Shown piece by piece: positions 44,387 through 55,044 of a stretch of 64,000 nucleotides of DNA. Numbering within the stretch: position 1 is the first letter of the stretch; every line of letters starts with the position of its first letter. The notes below the pieces were generated by a model. It saw only the letters and a program-made list of their open reading frames with translations. It was not told the origin of the DNA and ran no database searches. This DNA is from Peronospora farinosa. Lineage: Eukaryota > Oomycota > Peronosporomycetes > Peronosporales > Peronosporaceae. A program made the translations under genes and the position numbers. The DNA is taken from NCBI GenBank assembly GCA_947646735.1, contig CANTFK010000054.1, positions 372,001 through 436,000 on the forward strand, read 5' to 3'.

Positions 44387-45313
44387 GGACTGTCTCAAAA
44401 AACAACAATCACATTGGCGCAGATAAGCAAAATTAAAGTGCGCGTGACGTCGATATAGACAATCCAGGGCAACGTGCTATATCGTGCATACGTTATTGCA
44501 TCCAGCGTCTTTGTCGTCTCTGTGCCTTTTAACGTAAAGCATGTAGTCGGCAATTCGATGTACGCGTAGCTTAACGGCCAGATCATGGCTTAAGAATACC
44601 ATTTCTTCTACTTCAAGCTCAAGATTAGAGCTTCAGTAGCAACAGGCGCTCATTGACGAGCGTAGTCGAAAGCATAAGATCTTTGCATGAAAAGATTGTT
44701 GCAGATAGAGATGGTCGCAGGATTTGACACAGTCTTCATGTTCACCAACACAGCTGGCGACGCTATCTTTGCGTAAAAAATAATTTTTGAGAGGCGTATT
44801 TAAACCGCTCGATTGTATACGTCAATTGCGCTGTCCAGGCGGTATTGGATCTTAGTCGAATTTTATATTCATTGTACGACGAAGCGTAGGCGTCACCACG
44901 GAAAAACCACGACCCACCATCAGCATGGTGACGTCTCACTCAGCAGCCAGTGTCACTTACAGTTATTCTCAATATTTGACGTGAATCAAAAAAATTAAAC
45001 GGCCTGACATTACAGAGATCTTGGAGGCAACACCAGCTTGAAATCAGCAATTCCTTCTGGCAATTGTTGCCTACTAAAGACATTTTGCGGCAACTATATT
45101 GTTTTAGCAGTTGGATTGAGAGAGAAGGGAAACCGTTAGATACAAAGCCTCTCGTATTATAAAAATCAATACAGAGAGGTTTGGACCGTTATTATATTTT
45201 CTTTCGATTTTGTCTTCCCCCTGTTAGTCGCTTCACGTCAATAGGTCGACGAGAAATTGCTGCACTGATCAAATTTTCGCAAACACTTCACACGAAGGTA
45301 TTGAACAATAATT
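44387..45313. other. Intergenic DNA
   Basis: No domain recognised on either strand. It includes the promoter region of the PMP3-family gene; no clear initiator match was found close to its ATG. Confidence 0.5.
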
Positions 45314-45632
45314 ATGGGCCACGTGATGGACGATGCCGACGATTGGTTCGAAGGTGATGAGCGACGCTCGTCCTCGAGCGCGTCGGACTTTGACTGGGAC
45401 AAAACTGCGCGCTTGATTTGCGCCGTGTTGCTACCACCTCTCGGTGTGTTCTTGCAAACTGGTTGCAACAAAGACCTAGCTATCAACGGGTTGCTTACGC
45501 TTTTTGGGTACGTGGCGCAGTTGAAGGTAAATTGATTTCGCGTTGAGAAGGCTGATCTTTTTCAATGACTGGCAATTACCCAGCTACATTCCTGGGATTA
45601 TTCACGCCATTTACGTGATCTGCGTGAATTAA
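45314..45632 (+). CDS. PMP3/UPF0057 small membrane protein (80 aa, one intron)
   Basis: Exon 1 is 45314-45507 and exon 2 is 45584-45632; a 76-bp intron (45508-45583) starts GTACGT and ends TTACCCAG. Splicing restores the family's C-terminal half: exon 1 ends at LLTLFG and exon 2 continues YIPGIIHAIYVICVN. The conserved core ARLICAVLLPPLGVFL is followed by QTGCNKDLAING. Two hydrophobic helices are predicted, as in yeast Pmp3 and plant RCI2/LTI6, which affect plasma-membrane potential and ion tolerance. An acidic, serine-rich N-terminal extension of about 30 residues is longer than in the smallest family members. Without splicing the frame would end after GYVAQLKVN. Confidence 0.85.
45508..45583 (+). 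other. Intron of the PMP3-family gene
   Basis: GTACGT donor, CCCAG acceptor, and a CTGAT candidate branch site near 45552. Phase 2: GG of exon 1 joins C of exon 2 to make a glycine codon. Confidence 0.8.
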
Positions 45633-46035
45633 GGATAAAAAGTTGTATGCAACTAATGATGCTGCAACGAGATAATGGAAAAGCAGCCATATCAAGTTAA
45701 AGTTATTGTTTAGTGGTGCCATATTTTTATAAATCGCACAGGATGACAGCCATTTCGCCTTAAACCTCATTGAAGATTAGCTCTGCACTAACGCATCGCC
45801 CAATATGGAGATCTCAGCGCCCACTTTGTATCCCTCGTTGTCTTCCTAATCACAAGTTAGAAGCGTCGGGCAACATTGGGCCACCTCCTGAGTCATCATC
45901 AAAGGCTCAACTGTGTCCATACGGCGGTTATCTAGTTGAAGAAGAACATCAGAATCTATCTAGCGCACAAACCACGACTTTTTTCTTTGTTTACAAGATA
46001 CATTGGTGAAGCGTTTATATAGCGTTTGCTCATTT
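45633..46035. other. 3' flank of the PMP3 gene up to element F
   Basis: No gene recognised. A 79-codon plus-strand frame (45770-46009) has no motif. Confidence 0.5.
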
Positions 46036-46665
46036 TGTAACGGGGTTACACGACGTTTGGAACATCATACCGAAAGTTTACGGTTGAAGTTCGTATAATG
46101 CATTCTGATACTTCTCTTTAGAGAGGTATTAAGTATAAGCGTTATAATACGGTATTCGGTAATACCGTATCTTATCGATTGGGATTCGATAAATCACTAA
46201 CGCTGTATTAAGTACATCATACACAGATGTTTAGACGATACGTCGTCCAATAGCAAAGTCTGCATATAATAATTACTATTATAGTAATTAATCTAGTGTA
46301 GTGTACTTAGAGTAGGACTATTCATAAAATCTTAAAGCATAAATATAATCAGTTCTCCTTTTGAGTTTAAGATCGCAAGTCGTTCTGACTTGCTCTCTTG
46401 TGCACTTCGTGCGTTGGTTCTCTGAACCCCTAAGCTTCTAGCTTGTTCTTTCACTCTGTGCGTTGGTTCTCTGAACCTTAAGCATATTGCTTTATTGACT
46501 AAAAGTCTCTTTCCTCATTCCTTAGAACAGGGTGACTTTAAGTCGTTTAATTAGCTCCTTAAAACTAAGTGGCTTTTAGCCTTGACTCTATTTAGTTCTC
46601 TAGAACTAAGAGGTTTCCAGCCTGAACGTCTCCCTCTGACTTATGAGCTGTGCAGCTCCGCTACA
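46036..46665 (+). repeat. LTR of fragment F, 630 bp
   Basis: It is the reverse complement of the A/B LTR type, with scattered substitutions (for example TTTCACTCTGTGCG for a longer TGCACTCTGTGCG segment near 46450). It keeps an intact TGTAACGGGG start. Confidence 0.85.
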
Positions 46666-47107
46666 CTTGGTAGCACTCGTAGGCAATCCTACACCTGAGT
46701 CTTTAAAGACTGACCCTCTGTGAGAATGGAGAATCAAAATCACCTCTTTGAGGCGCAACGACTCGCACTCGATACATTATCTGCGTTCGTTGGTCCCGAT
46801 CAGATCGATGCTCTTTTGGTCCAAGGCCCGGAGGTCCTCAATGCTTGCGTTGAGGCCTTTATGCGTTATGAGGCATCACTACTCGGGCAGGTCCACGACC
46901 AGGCAGCATCAGCTGCGCCTACGCAGTATATCCCGGTACCTGTGCCCGATGCATAGCCTTAGGCTCGCCCACTCGTTCTAAAACGTTAAAACTTTTGTTA
47001 TGAGAGGAAGAAAATCTTCTCCTCTGGATAGGAGAAGTTGAAATGGCAATAGATGCCGCTATGCTTGTGTCAGATAACAACGAGTTGGCCTGGCCATTTG
47101 TAAGCCA
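46036..47107 (+). mobile_element. Gypsy fragment F: 5' LTR, PBS and start of gag
   Basis: A plus-strand relative of elements A/B. The LTR (46036-46665, 630 bp) begins TGTAACGGGGTTACACGACG and ends CTACA; the PBS TGGTAGCACTCGTAG is at 46668-46682. Gag starts near 46726 ([16 protein letters not shown]) and is readable to about 46956, then continues in fragments ([12 protein letters not shown]) to about 47107, where similarity stops at a hairpin. Everything downstream of early gag is missing. Confidence 0.85.
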
Positions 47108-47153
47108 CGAGCATGTCACTTTGAAAATGGTCAAAGTGACACGCTCGTGGCTT
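47102..47153. repeat. Hairpin, 23-bp arms, 6-nt loop
   Basis: Arms 47102-47124 and 47131-47153 are inverted copies with one mismatch. The arms begin AAGCCACGAGC and end GCTCGTGGCTT. It sits where gag similarity of fragment F ends. Confidence 0.85.
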
Positions 47154-47270
47154 GCAGAGGAGTGTTCCCGTTGGCTGACCTCGAGATAAAATGAGAAGCG
47201 AATATATTTTGTTAGACTGCTTTGCTAGCTCATCTCGAGTCATCATGTTTTCCTACACTAATCAACATAG

Positions 47271-47332
47271 CCTCAAGGTTGGATCTGGGGTATCGTCTGT
47301 GGGCATACGATACCCCAGATCCAACCTTGAGG
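47271..47332. repeat. Perfect hairpin, 26-bp arms, 10-nt loop
   Basis: Arms 47271-47296 and 47307-47332 are exact reverse complements, starting CCTCAAGGTTGG and ending CCAACCTTGAGG. The loop begins CTGTGGG, and the sequence just outside the right arm reads GGGTCCACAG, a further partial inverted match. Confidence 0.9.
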
Positions 47333-47379
47333 GTCCACAGTTGTCGCCAGGTTTATGACCACTGTCTTGGCGTCACTTT

Positions 47380-47628
47380 CTTGCGTACGAGCAGACAGTA
47401 GTATCTAGAATCTTCGACAATCTTGTCACTCGCCCCCATGCTGGATGCTCGACAGCTTTAACACGGAAAGAGTCAGCGGATGTCTATCCGTTGTTGCGTG
47501 ACTCCGAAGTCAAGCGTCACGGTGCCGTTGTCATGCACCTCAGTGATAGCGTAGGGTCCAGTTGCGACTTGGCGCTGCTTGTTTTCGCGATCTTTCTTAT
47601 CAATACGGATCATGACATGATCTTCAAC
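47380..47628 (-). pseudogene. Retroelement integrase C-terminal fragment
   Basis: The minus strand just left of the D LTR reads EDHVMIRIDKKDRENKQRQV, then GPYAITEVHDNGTVTL and QQRIDIR before a TGA at 47473-47475. The G-P-Y-x-I-x-x-V-x-x-N-G-T-V block is typical of retroelement integrase C-terminal ends. It is cut by the LTR of element D at 47628. The parent family differs from D. Confidence 0.6.
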
Positions 47629-47960
47629 TGTAACGGGGTATCGTCACTAGCTCACATGTGCGCTTGAGGAAGACTCAAGCCCAAGTATTAGCTGTTAAGT
47701 AAATCTAACTCTGATTTTTATTTATGTTTTAATTCGTACTAATTACGAAGATTTTAGTCGTAATAAATACGACAGTGTTCCCGCCTTTCGGGAACCACAC
47801 AATTTCAGGTTAATTTGACATTGGTCCATATTGGGACTTTAGGCCCAATAATAAACCAATGATAATTTACCACGCTGTGCCCTCCATTCGGGCCGAGCAC
47901 CTGCCTACATATGTAATTTTTTATTATGTTAATACTATATGTGTAATGTAGCCCATTACA
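47629..47960 (-). repeat. 3' LTR of element D, 332 bp
   Basis: Plus orientation begins TGTAACGGGGTATCG and ends CCATTACA. It resembles the right LTR over its length with indels near the start. Confidence 0.85.
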
Positions 47961-48110
47961 TCACTCCCTTCTCAAGACAGCACTCACCAACCGTAAGTAC
48001 TTAACTGTCGAAACCCCATCGCTCACAAACGAACAAGCAATGTCCGAAGACCCAACAACCAATCCTGCAGCACTCCCAAGTACCATCAGCGGGAGTGAAT
48101 AACCAGCATC

Positions 48111-49397
48111 ATGACGCGGCAACTCACACCTTGGTCACTGTACGACTTTTCCGGAGCTCACGCTCCGGACTCACTGGACACGATGCGGGACTACTTCCGC
48201 CGATTTTGAAAACTGCGCGGGAAAGGTCTTGATGGAATCGAGCATGAAGCTCTACAACGTTCTTGGTGTGCCTTCATCCAACGTTGGAATCGGATGCTCG
48301 AGGATGGTAGCAGCTTCCAATTATGGCTCGCCAATCTAGAGGAGCTTCGCGCCGATAACTCCATCGGCACGCTACGCGAAAGAGTGTGTGAGGATGCTTG
48401 GAATGAGGACCGCTTCTGCTTCGTTCATGTCAATGAAGGATGCCAATCTTGTGACTCGACTCCACGCCCAACTCATGACGAATGGCGACGACACATCGCT
48501 GTCCACTCAGCGATCGCGAACGAAGTTGGATTGCAAAGTATGAGCGAAGTCTGAGCGAACGGAGAAGCGCAGTTATTCGTGGTGCGCCTCGCTGGCAGCA
48601 CCACTCGCGACAGCGGAGTCACTTTCCGCGGAATAATCTGCGCAGGGCAGCGACACGTTCGCTTGTCCGTCCTGCTTCGAGATTCTCGCCTCGCAATCGT
48701 GATATGTATTCACCGCGGCGTTCTCGTTCACGGCGTCGTTCTCGTTCGCGTCTTCGTTCCCGCTCTCGACGACGTGGACCTCCTTACCGCTCTCGTTTGT
48801 CACGAGAGCGTTCGCGTGCTCGCCCGCCTTGGAATAGTCCGACTTCGTGGATTCATACGACAGAACCACATCTGGAACGTCACGAAGGAGCGAGGAACGT
48901 GGTTCCCATGTATCCTGCTCGGGGAGGGAATCCAAGCCAACGTACTTGGTACCTACGCACGGATGGAACCGCACGCTTCTCATGAGCCGACTGCCGTAAT
49001 GGTTGTGGAGAGTCCTCGTGACCCACAATGCGGTCTACAATCCAGCGCACCTGTCCCTCCGCATCAACAAGCGGAGGAGGGCCCTCGCGATGGTAGTGCT
49101 GGCGTCCTGGTTGCTCAGGACGATGTTGATCAGGCCGTGAACATAGCTGCCGATGCTCAGCTGGAGGCTGAGGCTGCCAGTGAACGTGCTGCCCGGGCGG
49201 AGAAGACTTCGAGTAAGAACAGACAGTCGAACCGTGAACTGCTCGAGCGGATAAGGATTCTGGAGCGCCAGATGCTTGGTCAGGTTCAGACGGGATCGAG
49301 ACCCCGTCCCATGTCATCGGCGCGTCGAGCACGAAGGGAAGGCCGTTCGACTTACGAACCCCTGAAGCCGGCGTCGGAGCCAAACCGTGAAGCGTAG
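48111..49397 (+). pseudogene. Antisense reading frame of element D, RS-rich and coiled coil
   Basis: On the strand opposite pol. From ATG 48111 the frame reads RQLTPWSLYDFSG and, past a TGA near 48208, continues to about 48554. A second frame (48482-48985) holds an arginine-serine tract (SPRRSRSRRRSRSRLRSRSR). The first frame resumes to TAG 49395, with a heptad segment NRELLERIRILERQML near 49225-49275. Two frame changes and one stop are needed to join them. Placement, a C-terminal coiled coil, and an end opposite the pol segment FYVGRLKEYR parallel the antisense frames of B and C, although N-terminal similarity is not obvious. Function unknown. Confidence 0.45.
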
Positions 49398-50046
49398 CCG
49401 GACGATATTCCTTCAGCCGCCCGACATAGAATGTCGGGTGGAGTCGAAATGAAGAGGGGACGTCGAGTGTATAAGCGTCGCCAATTGCCTTCAGAACCTT
49501 GAATGGACCGATGAAGCGTGGCGCGAGTCTACTCGCGCCCAGTTTAGTGATCGCTAAATCCCTTAGACCTTCTGTAGATAATAATACACGGTCACCTTTC
49601 TCAAACCTGCTCATGTTCTTTCTGCCATGTTTGTCAGCGTTCTCCTTCTGTTGGTCTACCGCAGATTGTAGTGCGTCGCGTACAAACCGGGTGATGGCTT
49701 GACGTTGGAGTATAAAGTCCGACACAGCCATGTCATTAATTGGTCGCGCCGACTCAATTGGCGCGTAGTTGGCAGTAGGTGAACGCTTACCCGAAGACGG
49801 GTCAATCAATGTCTGCGCAGTCCATCGAGCTAATGGGGACGCCAAGTCTGATGGCGTCAAAGTGGCCGTCTTTGCCTTGGATCGGGTTACTGTATTAGCG
49901 CTCAAAATACCGTGAGATGCACTCGATCCTTGTTTATCAACTTTATCCCCCCCCAGAGTGGAGCCACTAGGTGTTGTGGGTCGCCCCACGGCCAGGACAG
50001 TAGGAACACGAGGGTGACGAGCCGAATTCACAAAAAATGGCGTCAA
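48830..50046 (-). pseudogene. Gypsy D integrase C-terminus and chromodomain
   Basis: The 48880-50046 frame reads [62 protein letters not shown], a proline-rich linker and RRYQVRWLGF, the start of the chromodomain core. A frameshift near 48930 moves the rest (LPEQDTWEPRSSLLRDVP) into the neighbouring frame. The chromodomain is thus broken. Confidence 0.8.
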
Positions 50047-50895
50047 CCCTGTTGACGCGTGTACGGCGTTGTTGAGTGCGAACTCAGCGAGTGGTAAAAA
50101 TGCAGAATAACGTAGCGTAACTTCGAAAAACGTCTTCGAGGACCCGATTCACGCGCTCGATTTGCCCATCCGTTTCCGGATGGGCCGCAGTCGACATCAG
50201 CAGTTTTGTCCCGTGGAGCTTGAACAGTGACGTCCAAAATGCGGACGTGATTCGCAGATCACAGTCCGAAACAATATTTTCTGGAAGGCCATGATGTGAT
50301 GACGGAACACTGCGTCGATGAAGTGCGCCGCGGTCTCTGCCGCGGTTACCTTGGCGTGGACAGGCACGAGATGTGTCATCTTGCTGAATCTGTCAACAAA
50401 GACCAAAATGCCCGTTCGAGCTTGGCTATCGGGCGCAAGCCCGAAGATAAAGTCCATCGAAACTGATCTCCAGGCCTCTGCTGCAATTGGCAACGATCGC
50501 AAGGGAGCCTGTGACGATGGAGATGGCTTCACACGCTGGCATATTTCGCACGTTCGGATCCAGTTGCGTACACACTTATACATGTGGGGCCAGAAGAAGT
50601 CTCGAGACGCAGGCGTAAAAGTCTTTTCGCGGCCTAAATGGCCGCCAGCAGGAGCATCGTGATACTCGTGAATGATTCTTGCACGCAAATCCATGTCGTT
50701 GGCAATTACCGTGCGATATGCATCGAATTGGTCGATGCTATACAGAAGCAAATCGCCATCTAAACTGTATCGATGAATATGGTCGCGCTTGGTTCGGGAT
50801 AAGGCTCCCAGTGCAGCATCGCTGGAAGCACGCAGATACTCGATAATTTCTGCATAAATCTGAATCTCCCTTGTACGCTGCGACGATCTCATCAA
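50043..50895 (-). pseudogene. Gypsy D integrase zinc region and core
   Basis: The 50197-50895 frame holds the H2C2 region ([16 protein letters not shown] ... [13 protein letters not shown]) and core start (MDFIFGLAPDS, VDRFSKMTHLVPV). A frameshift near 50290 replaces the expected SDRD block; the rest of the core (HPETDGQIERVNRV) appears in other frames near 50140-50190. Confidence 0.8.
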
Positions 50896-50999
50896 ATAAA
50901 CACAGCTCGGGTGTAACCCAAGTTAGATTCAGCGATACACACATAGCACATCGGTCATCGTCATCAGTAGCCTGACGACTCAGAGCAGTCCGAGGATCG

Positions 51000-52347
51000 T
51001 AGTCTGAACGTCGTGACAGAGCATCAGCGAGAATATTAGTCTTTCCTGGCTTGTAATGTACGACGAAGTTGTACTAAGAGAAGAATGAGAGCCATCGTGC
51101 CATCCGTTGGGACAGGGTGGGCTCTTCATCGCTGTGCGCAGCGATGCATGGTCGGTACAAAGCAAATGTACGTTCACCAAGCAGATGCATGAACAACTTG
51201 ATGATTGCATAGCGCATCGATGATAACTCCTTGTCGTGAACCGGATAGTTCTTCTCAGCTGGCTTCATCTGTCGCGACTGGTAACTCACGACTCGTTCAC
51301 GGCCCTCATCATCAAATTGCATCCGATTGCAAAATCACTGGCACCGCAAACCAAGTGGAACACTTTAAGGCCGTCCAATAGGACCAGCACTGGCGCTGAC
51401 GCTAGGCTCTTCTTAACTGCTTCGAAGGCTGCTTGGTGCTTGGGACGCCACAACCACGTGGCGTCTTTCTTCAAGAGTGACGACAAAGGCTGGATAGAAC
51501 CAGCATAATCCTTCGTATACTTGTGCAAATAATTAGCCAAGCCGAGATACTGGCGCAACTCCGTAGGGACCTTGGGTGTGGGCCAAAAACAGATGGACGA
51601 CACCTTCTCTGGATCAGCTCGAGCTTCCGATTTACTCACATAGCAACCCAGCACCGAAAACTCTGGTGCACAAAAGACACACTCCTTTAAATTCGCGTAC
51701 AAGTTGTTGTCCCGCATAACTTGAAACACTTGCTTCAGGTGTTGAAGGTGAACTTGGACATCGCTGAGGTTGCCCTCAGCGCGACTGTGGACGAAAATGT
51801 CGTCAAAATAACTTGGGGCAAAGTTCCGAAGAGGTCTCAACACTTGAGACACCATGCGATTGAAAGTGGCCGGAGCGTTCTTCAACCCTTGTGGAATAAC
51901 CAGCCACTCCCATAACATGCCACTCGGGGTGCTCACCGCGGTGAGTGGGATATCACTCGGTCGCATTAGAATCTGGTAAAAGCCATCGGTCAAGTTGATG
52001 ACACTGAAGATGACACTTCCTGACATGGAATTTAGCACCATGTCCTTCCTGGGAATTGGCGTTTGCGCAGGAATAGTGGCATCATTCAACTTATTTAACG
52101 CATGCACTATCGGCCAGCCTCCCGTAGCCTTCTTCACGAAGAAGGTTGGACTCGAATGTGGTGAGATACTCTCACGCACATGACCCGCTTTGCGGCGGCC
52201 TTCGAAGAATGCGTCAATAGCTTCGACTTGATCTCGAGGCAACGGCCACTGCCGTGTTACACGATACTTCGACCCTGGCACGAGATCAATCTCGTGCCGA
52301 ACACCACGGTCCGCAGGAAGTTCAGACGGGATCTTGTCCGGGAACAC
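51000..52347 (-). pseudogene. Gypsy D reverse transcriptase and RNase H
   Basis: The 51286-52347 frame (353 codons) has [90 protein letters not shown] (catalytic F-D-D), and the start of RNase H (FHLVCGASDFAIG, where CG replaces the usual C/F-D-A). RNase H continues in 51074-51322 ([17 protein letters not shown]). Loss of the first RNase H aspartate suggests an inactive enzyme. Confidence 0.8.
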
Positions 52348-52357
52348 GTCTGCATAC

Positions 52358-53953
52358 TCACGAGCAAGTCGTAGACAGGGTTACCAGACTATCGCAGATC
52401 ATCCCATGACTGTGATGCAAACCTTTCTTTTTACGCGCTGACTTCGGCTCAGCGCTTCGAGGACGCGCCATATGCTCCTCGTTTGCCACGGTAACCACCT
52501 CGTTGGTGATTAGACACACTTGTTCCACAGTGCCTCCCTTAAGGTCACGTAGGAAATGCTTCCAGGAAAGACCTGGAAGGATTGTAATGGAAGACGCATG
52601 ACGAGGAGGACTCTCGACTTTGATATATTGGCGCCTTTGTGGACTCCCTTCCACGTACACGATAGCGTGGACACATTCCAACGCTAAATTTTCGATGCTG
52701 TTGCCCCCATCGTGCTTCGAGTCGCTACTCGAAGCTGGCGAACCGCAGTCAGGTGATATACCATCGTCCCCCTTTAGGCGCTGGATGTCCTCATTCGCAA
52801 TGACGGAAACGCTAGACGAGGTAGCCCAAACTCGACCGTCGACACTTAATGCGGGAGCTCCAACTCGGCCGCCGTAAACCCGTGTGGGAGCCCCTGCTCA
52901 ACCACAATATGCCCATGTGGGAACTTCGGTTTGACCACAATGGGTGATGATGGGAACCCCGGTTCGACCATCATGCTCTCGCGTGGGGACTCCTGTCCGC
53001 TCACGTTGTACTTGTGTGAGAGCCCCTGCTCGACCACAATATGCCCATGTGGGAACTTCGATTTGACCACAATGGGTGATGATGGGAACCCCGGTTCGAC
53101 CATCATGCTCTCGCGTGGGGACTCCTGTCCGTCCACGTCACACTCATTGGCGAGCTCTTGCTCGTTGTCACAATGCCCTTGTGGGAGCCCCTGCTCGACC
53201 ACAGTAGGTGAAGATGGGAACCCCGGTTCAACCACTGCATTCACGTGCGGGAACCCCTGTTCAACCGCATTAATGACGCGCGGGAACCCCTGTTCGACCG
53301 CGTCGTCCTCGTCGTCCTCTTCGCTCTGTAGCGAGGAGTCACTGTCACTTGTGTCCCGAAGGACAGCACAAGCAGTGCAGAGAGGGCCATCGCTCGCTCT
53401 GTGCACCGCCAACGTCGTGGAATCACGATCCACGACTGTGACGTTCGGCCAGTCACTTGGAGATACCAAGTGATGGGTAAACACTGCACTGACATCGAAC
53501 TTGCGTTGACGTCTCACTGATCTGTCTAACCAGTCGATCTGGGGCTTATAACGTGCCAACCATGGCATGCCCAGTATGCAATCGAATGCATAATTCATTG
53601 CGATCACCAAGAAATCATCATTACTGCGAAAGCCATCAAACGTATACGGCAACGACACTTCGCGCCGCGATACGCGGTGTGGTTTCCCGTCAGCCAACTT
53701 GACGACGACTTGGACAGGTCCCTCACGGACCTGAATGCTGGGAGGCAGCATCGATAAACAAGATTCACGAAAGAGATTGTTTGTTGCTCCTGAGTCCAGG
53801 AGTGCTCGCAGAGGTCGCCGGACGCCGGCGACATGTAAACTGACAATAATCAGACGTGAATCACCACTCGTGGTGGTGGAATTTAACCGTGCGCGTAGCG
53901 CAGGAGGACTGGAAGGTTGGGCTGCCACCGGGGGACCCGGACCTCCGTTCCAA
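52358..53953 (-). pseudogene. Gypsy D protease and VEQGLP/VEPGFP repeat linker
   Basis: The 52846-53928 frame is open from the frameshift cassette: AAQPSSPPALRARLNSTT, the protease site LRALLDSGATNNLF, ILGMPWLARYKPQIDWLD, then a linker with many V-E-Q-G-F/L-P and V-E-P-G-F-P motifs, partly as a ~125-bp tandem duplication (about 52900-53130). The linker continues in the 52358-52681 frame toward RT. The proline-glycine repeats resemble those in element E but differ in number. Confidence 0.8.
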
Positions 53954-53954
53954 T

Positions 53955-53994
53955 CAGTAGGGCGCCCTGCACCTACTGGTCCCGACCGTTTTTT
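53955..53994 (-). promoter_or_regulatory. Candidate -1 frameshift cassette, element D (best example)
   Basis: Minus strand: gag codons CCA AAA AAC GGT CGG GAC CAG TAG. A AAA AAC (plus 53988-53994) is a classic retroviral -1 slippery heptamer in the correct phase. Nine nt later a stem starts, CAGTAGG...CCTACTG (plus 53955-53978), with the gag stop in its 5' arm. The protease frame is -1 and reads G-P-V-G-A-G-R-P-T without a stop. Confidence 0.85.
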
Positions 53995-55018
53995 GGACGT
54001 GCGGCCGGTACAGCACCCTCATGATGGGCATCCACTACTTGCACCGATATTGGCGCTGGCGCACGGCACTCTGCCGCGCGATGTCCTGGCTTGCGGCAAC
54101 GAAAGCAAACCATTTGACGCCCGGTGCGAGCGTCACCTTTATGAAAGACACGTCGCCGGTCACCCGACGACTCAATAACGTCGATCTCCATAGGTTCTGG
54201 ACCAGAAGGCCGGGGAACGGTGACGATCGAGGGTTTGGCATATGCCTTTGTGACCCTGAAGTCTTCACGGAGTGCGATGGCAAATGCCTCTTCCAATGTG
54301 GCAGGCTCGGCGCGCTCCAGCGATAAGCGGGTCTGCCCCTCACGCATACCATCCACAAAGACATTTACCTGCGTGTACATGTCCATGGGGTGCTTGATAA
54401 TACACGACGCCAAATGCCTATCCATCTGTACGTAGTCGCGCATCGCCATTTTACCCTGTCGCATCGACAGGAATCTTGATCGCGCCAGTTTATCCTCTTG
54501 CGGTGGCTCGAAGGCAAGACTAAGATCGTCCTGGATGGCATCCAAGGTGGGGAATGCGTGCTCGCCCACAACTAGATTACCCAGGGCCCACTCTTTGGCC
54601 TTCCTAGTGAGGCGGGAAGAAGGAAGTTGACCTTCGCCTGGGGCGCCTCAAGAAGTCTCGAGGCGTTATCGGTATCAACTTCTCGAAATCACCAATTCAG
54701 CGACAACCGGTCCTTACCTTCTCCTGGGTAGGAAGAGTTTTACATCTTCACGGCCTAATTACGTGAAGGGCGCGAGGGAGTTAAGCCTCGCCGGTTGGAT
54801 TCGGCGAGCTCGCGTGCCATAAACTCATGTATGGTGAGATGTTGCGCGTCAGGGGTCGCTGATCTCATCAACAACGCGACGAATGCCTCTCCCGATATCG
54901 CCGCGAGGCGATTCAGGGCATCCCACTCAACACCAGTAAGATGGGGGAAGGTCGCGTGCTCCATAAATAAATCTGGAGCGTCAAAGTACGACGATTCGCT
55001 CATCCCAAACTCGGGCAT
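53973..55018 (-). pseudogene. Gypsy D gag with zinc knuckle
   Basis: Two frames: 54755-55018 (MSESSYFDAPDLFMEHATFP ... HEFMARELAESNRR) and 53973-54569 (capsid part [30 protein letters not shown]), separated by a frameshift. The zinc knuckle [14 protein letters not shown] (C-x2-C-x4-H-x4-C) is near the end. The TAG stop lies in the stem-loop. Confidence 0.8.
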
Positions 55019-55026
55019 AGGAAGGA

Positions 55027-55042
55027 CTACAAAGTGCTACCA
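55027..55042 (-). other. Primer binding site, element D
   Basis: Minus strand TGGTAGCACTTTGTAG, 2 nt inside the LTR that begins at 55045. Confidence 0.8.
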
Positions 55043-55044
55043 GG

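Noticed and set aside
47271..47332. tRNA or microRNA precursor
   Set aside because: Only one perfect stem, no cloverleaf arms, no B-box-like sequence; small-RNA data would be needed for a miRNA claim.
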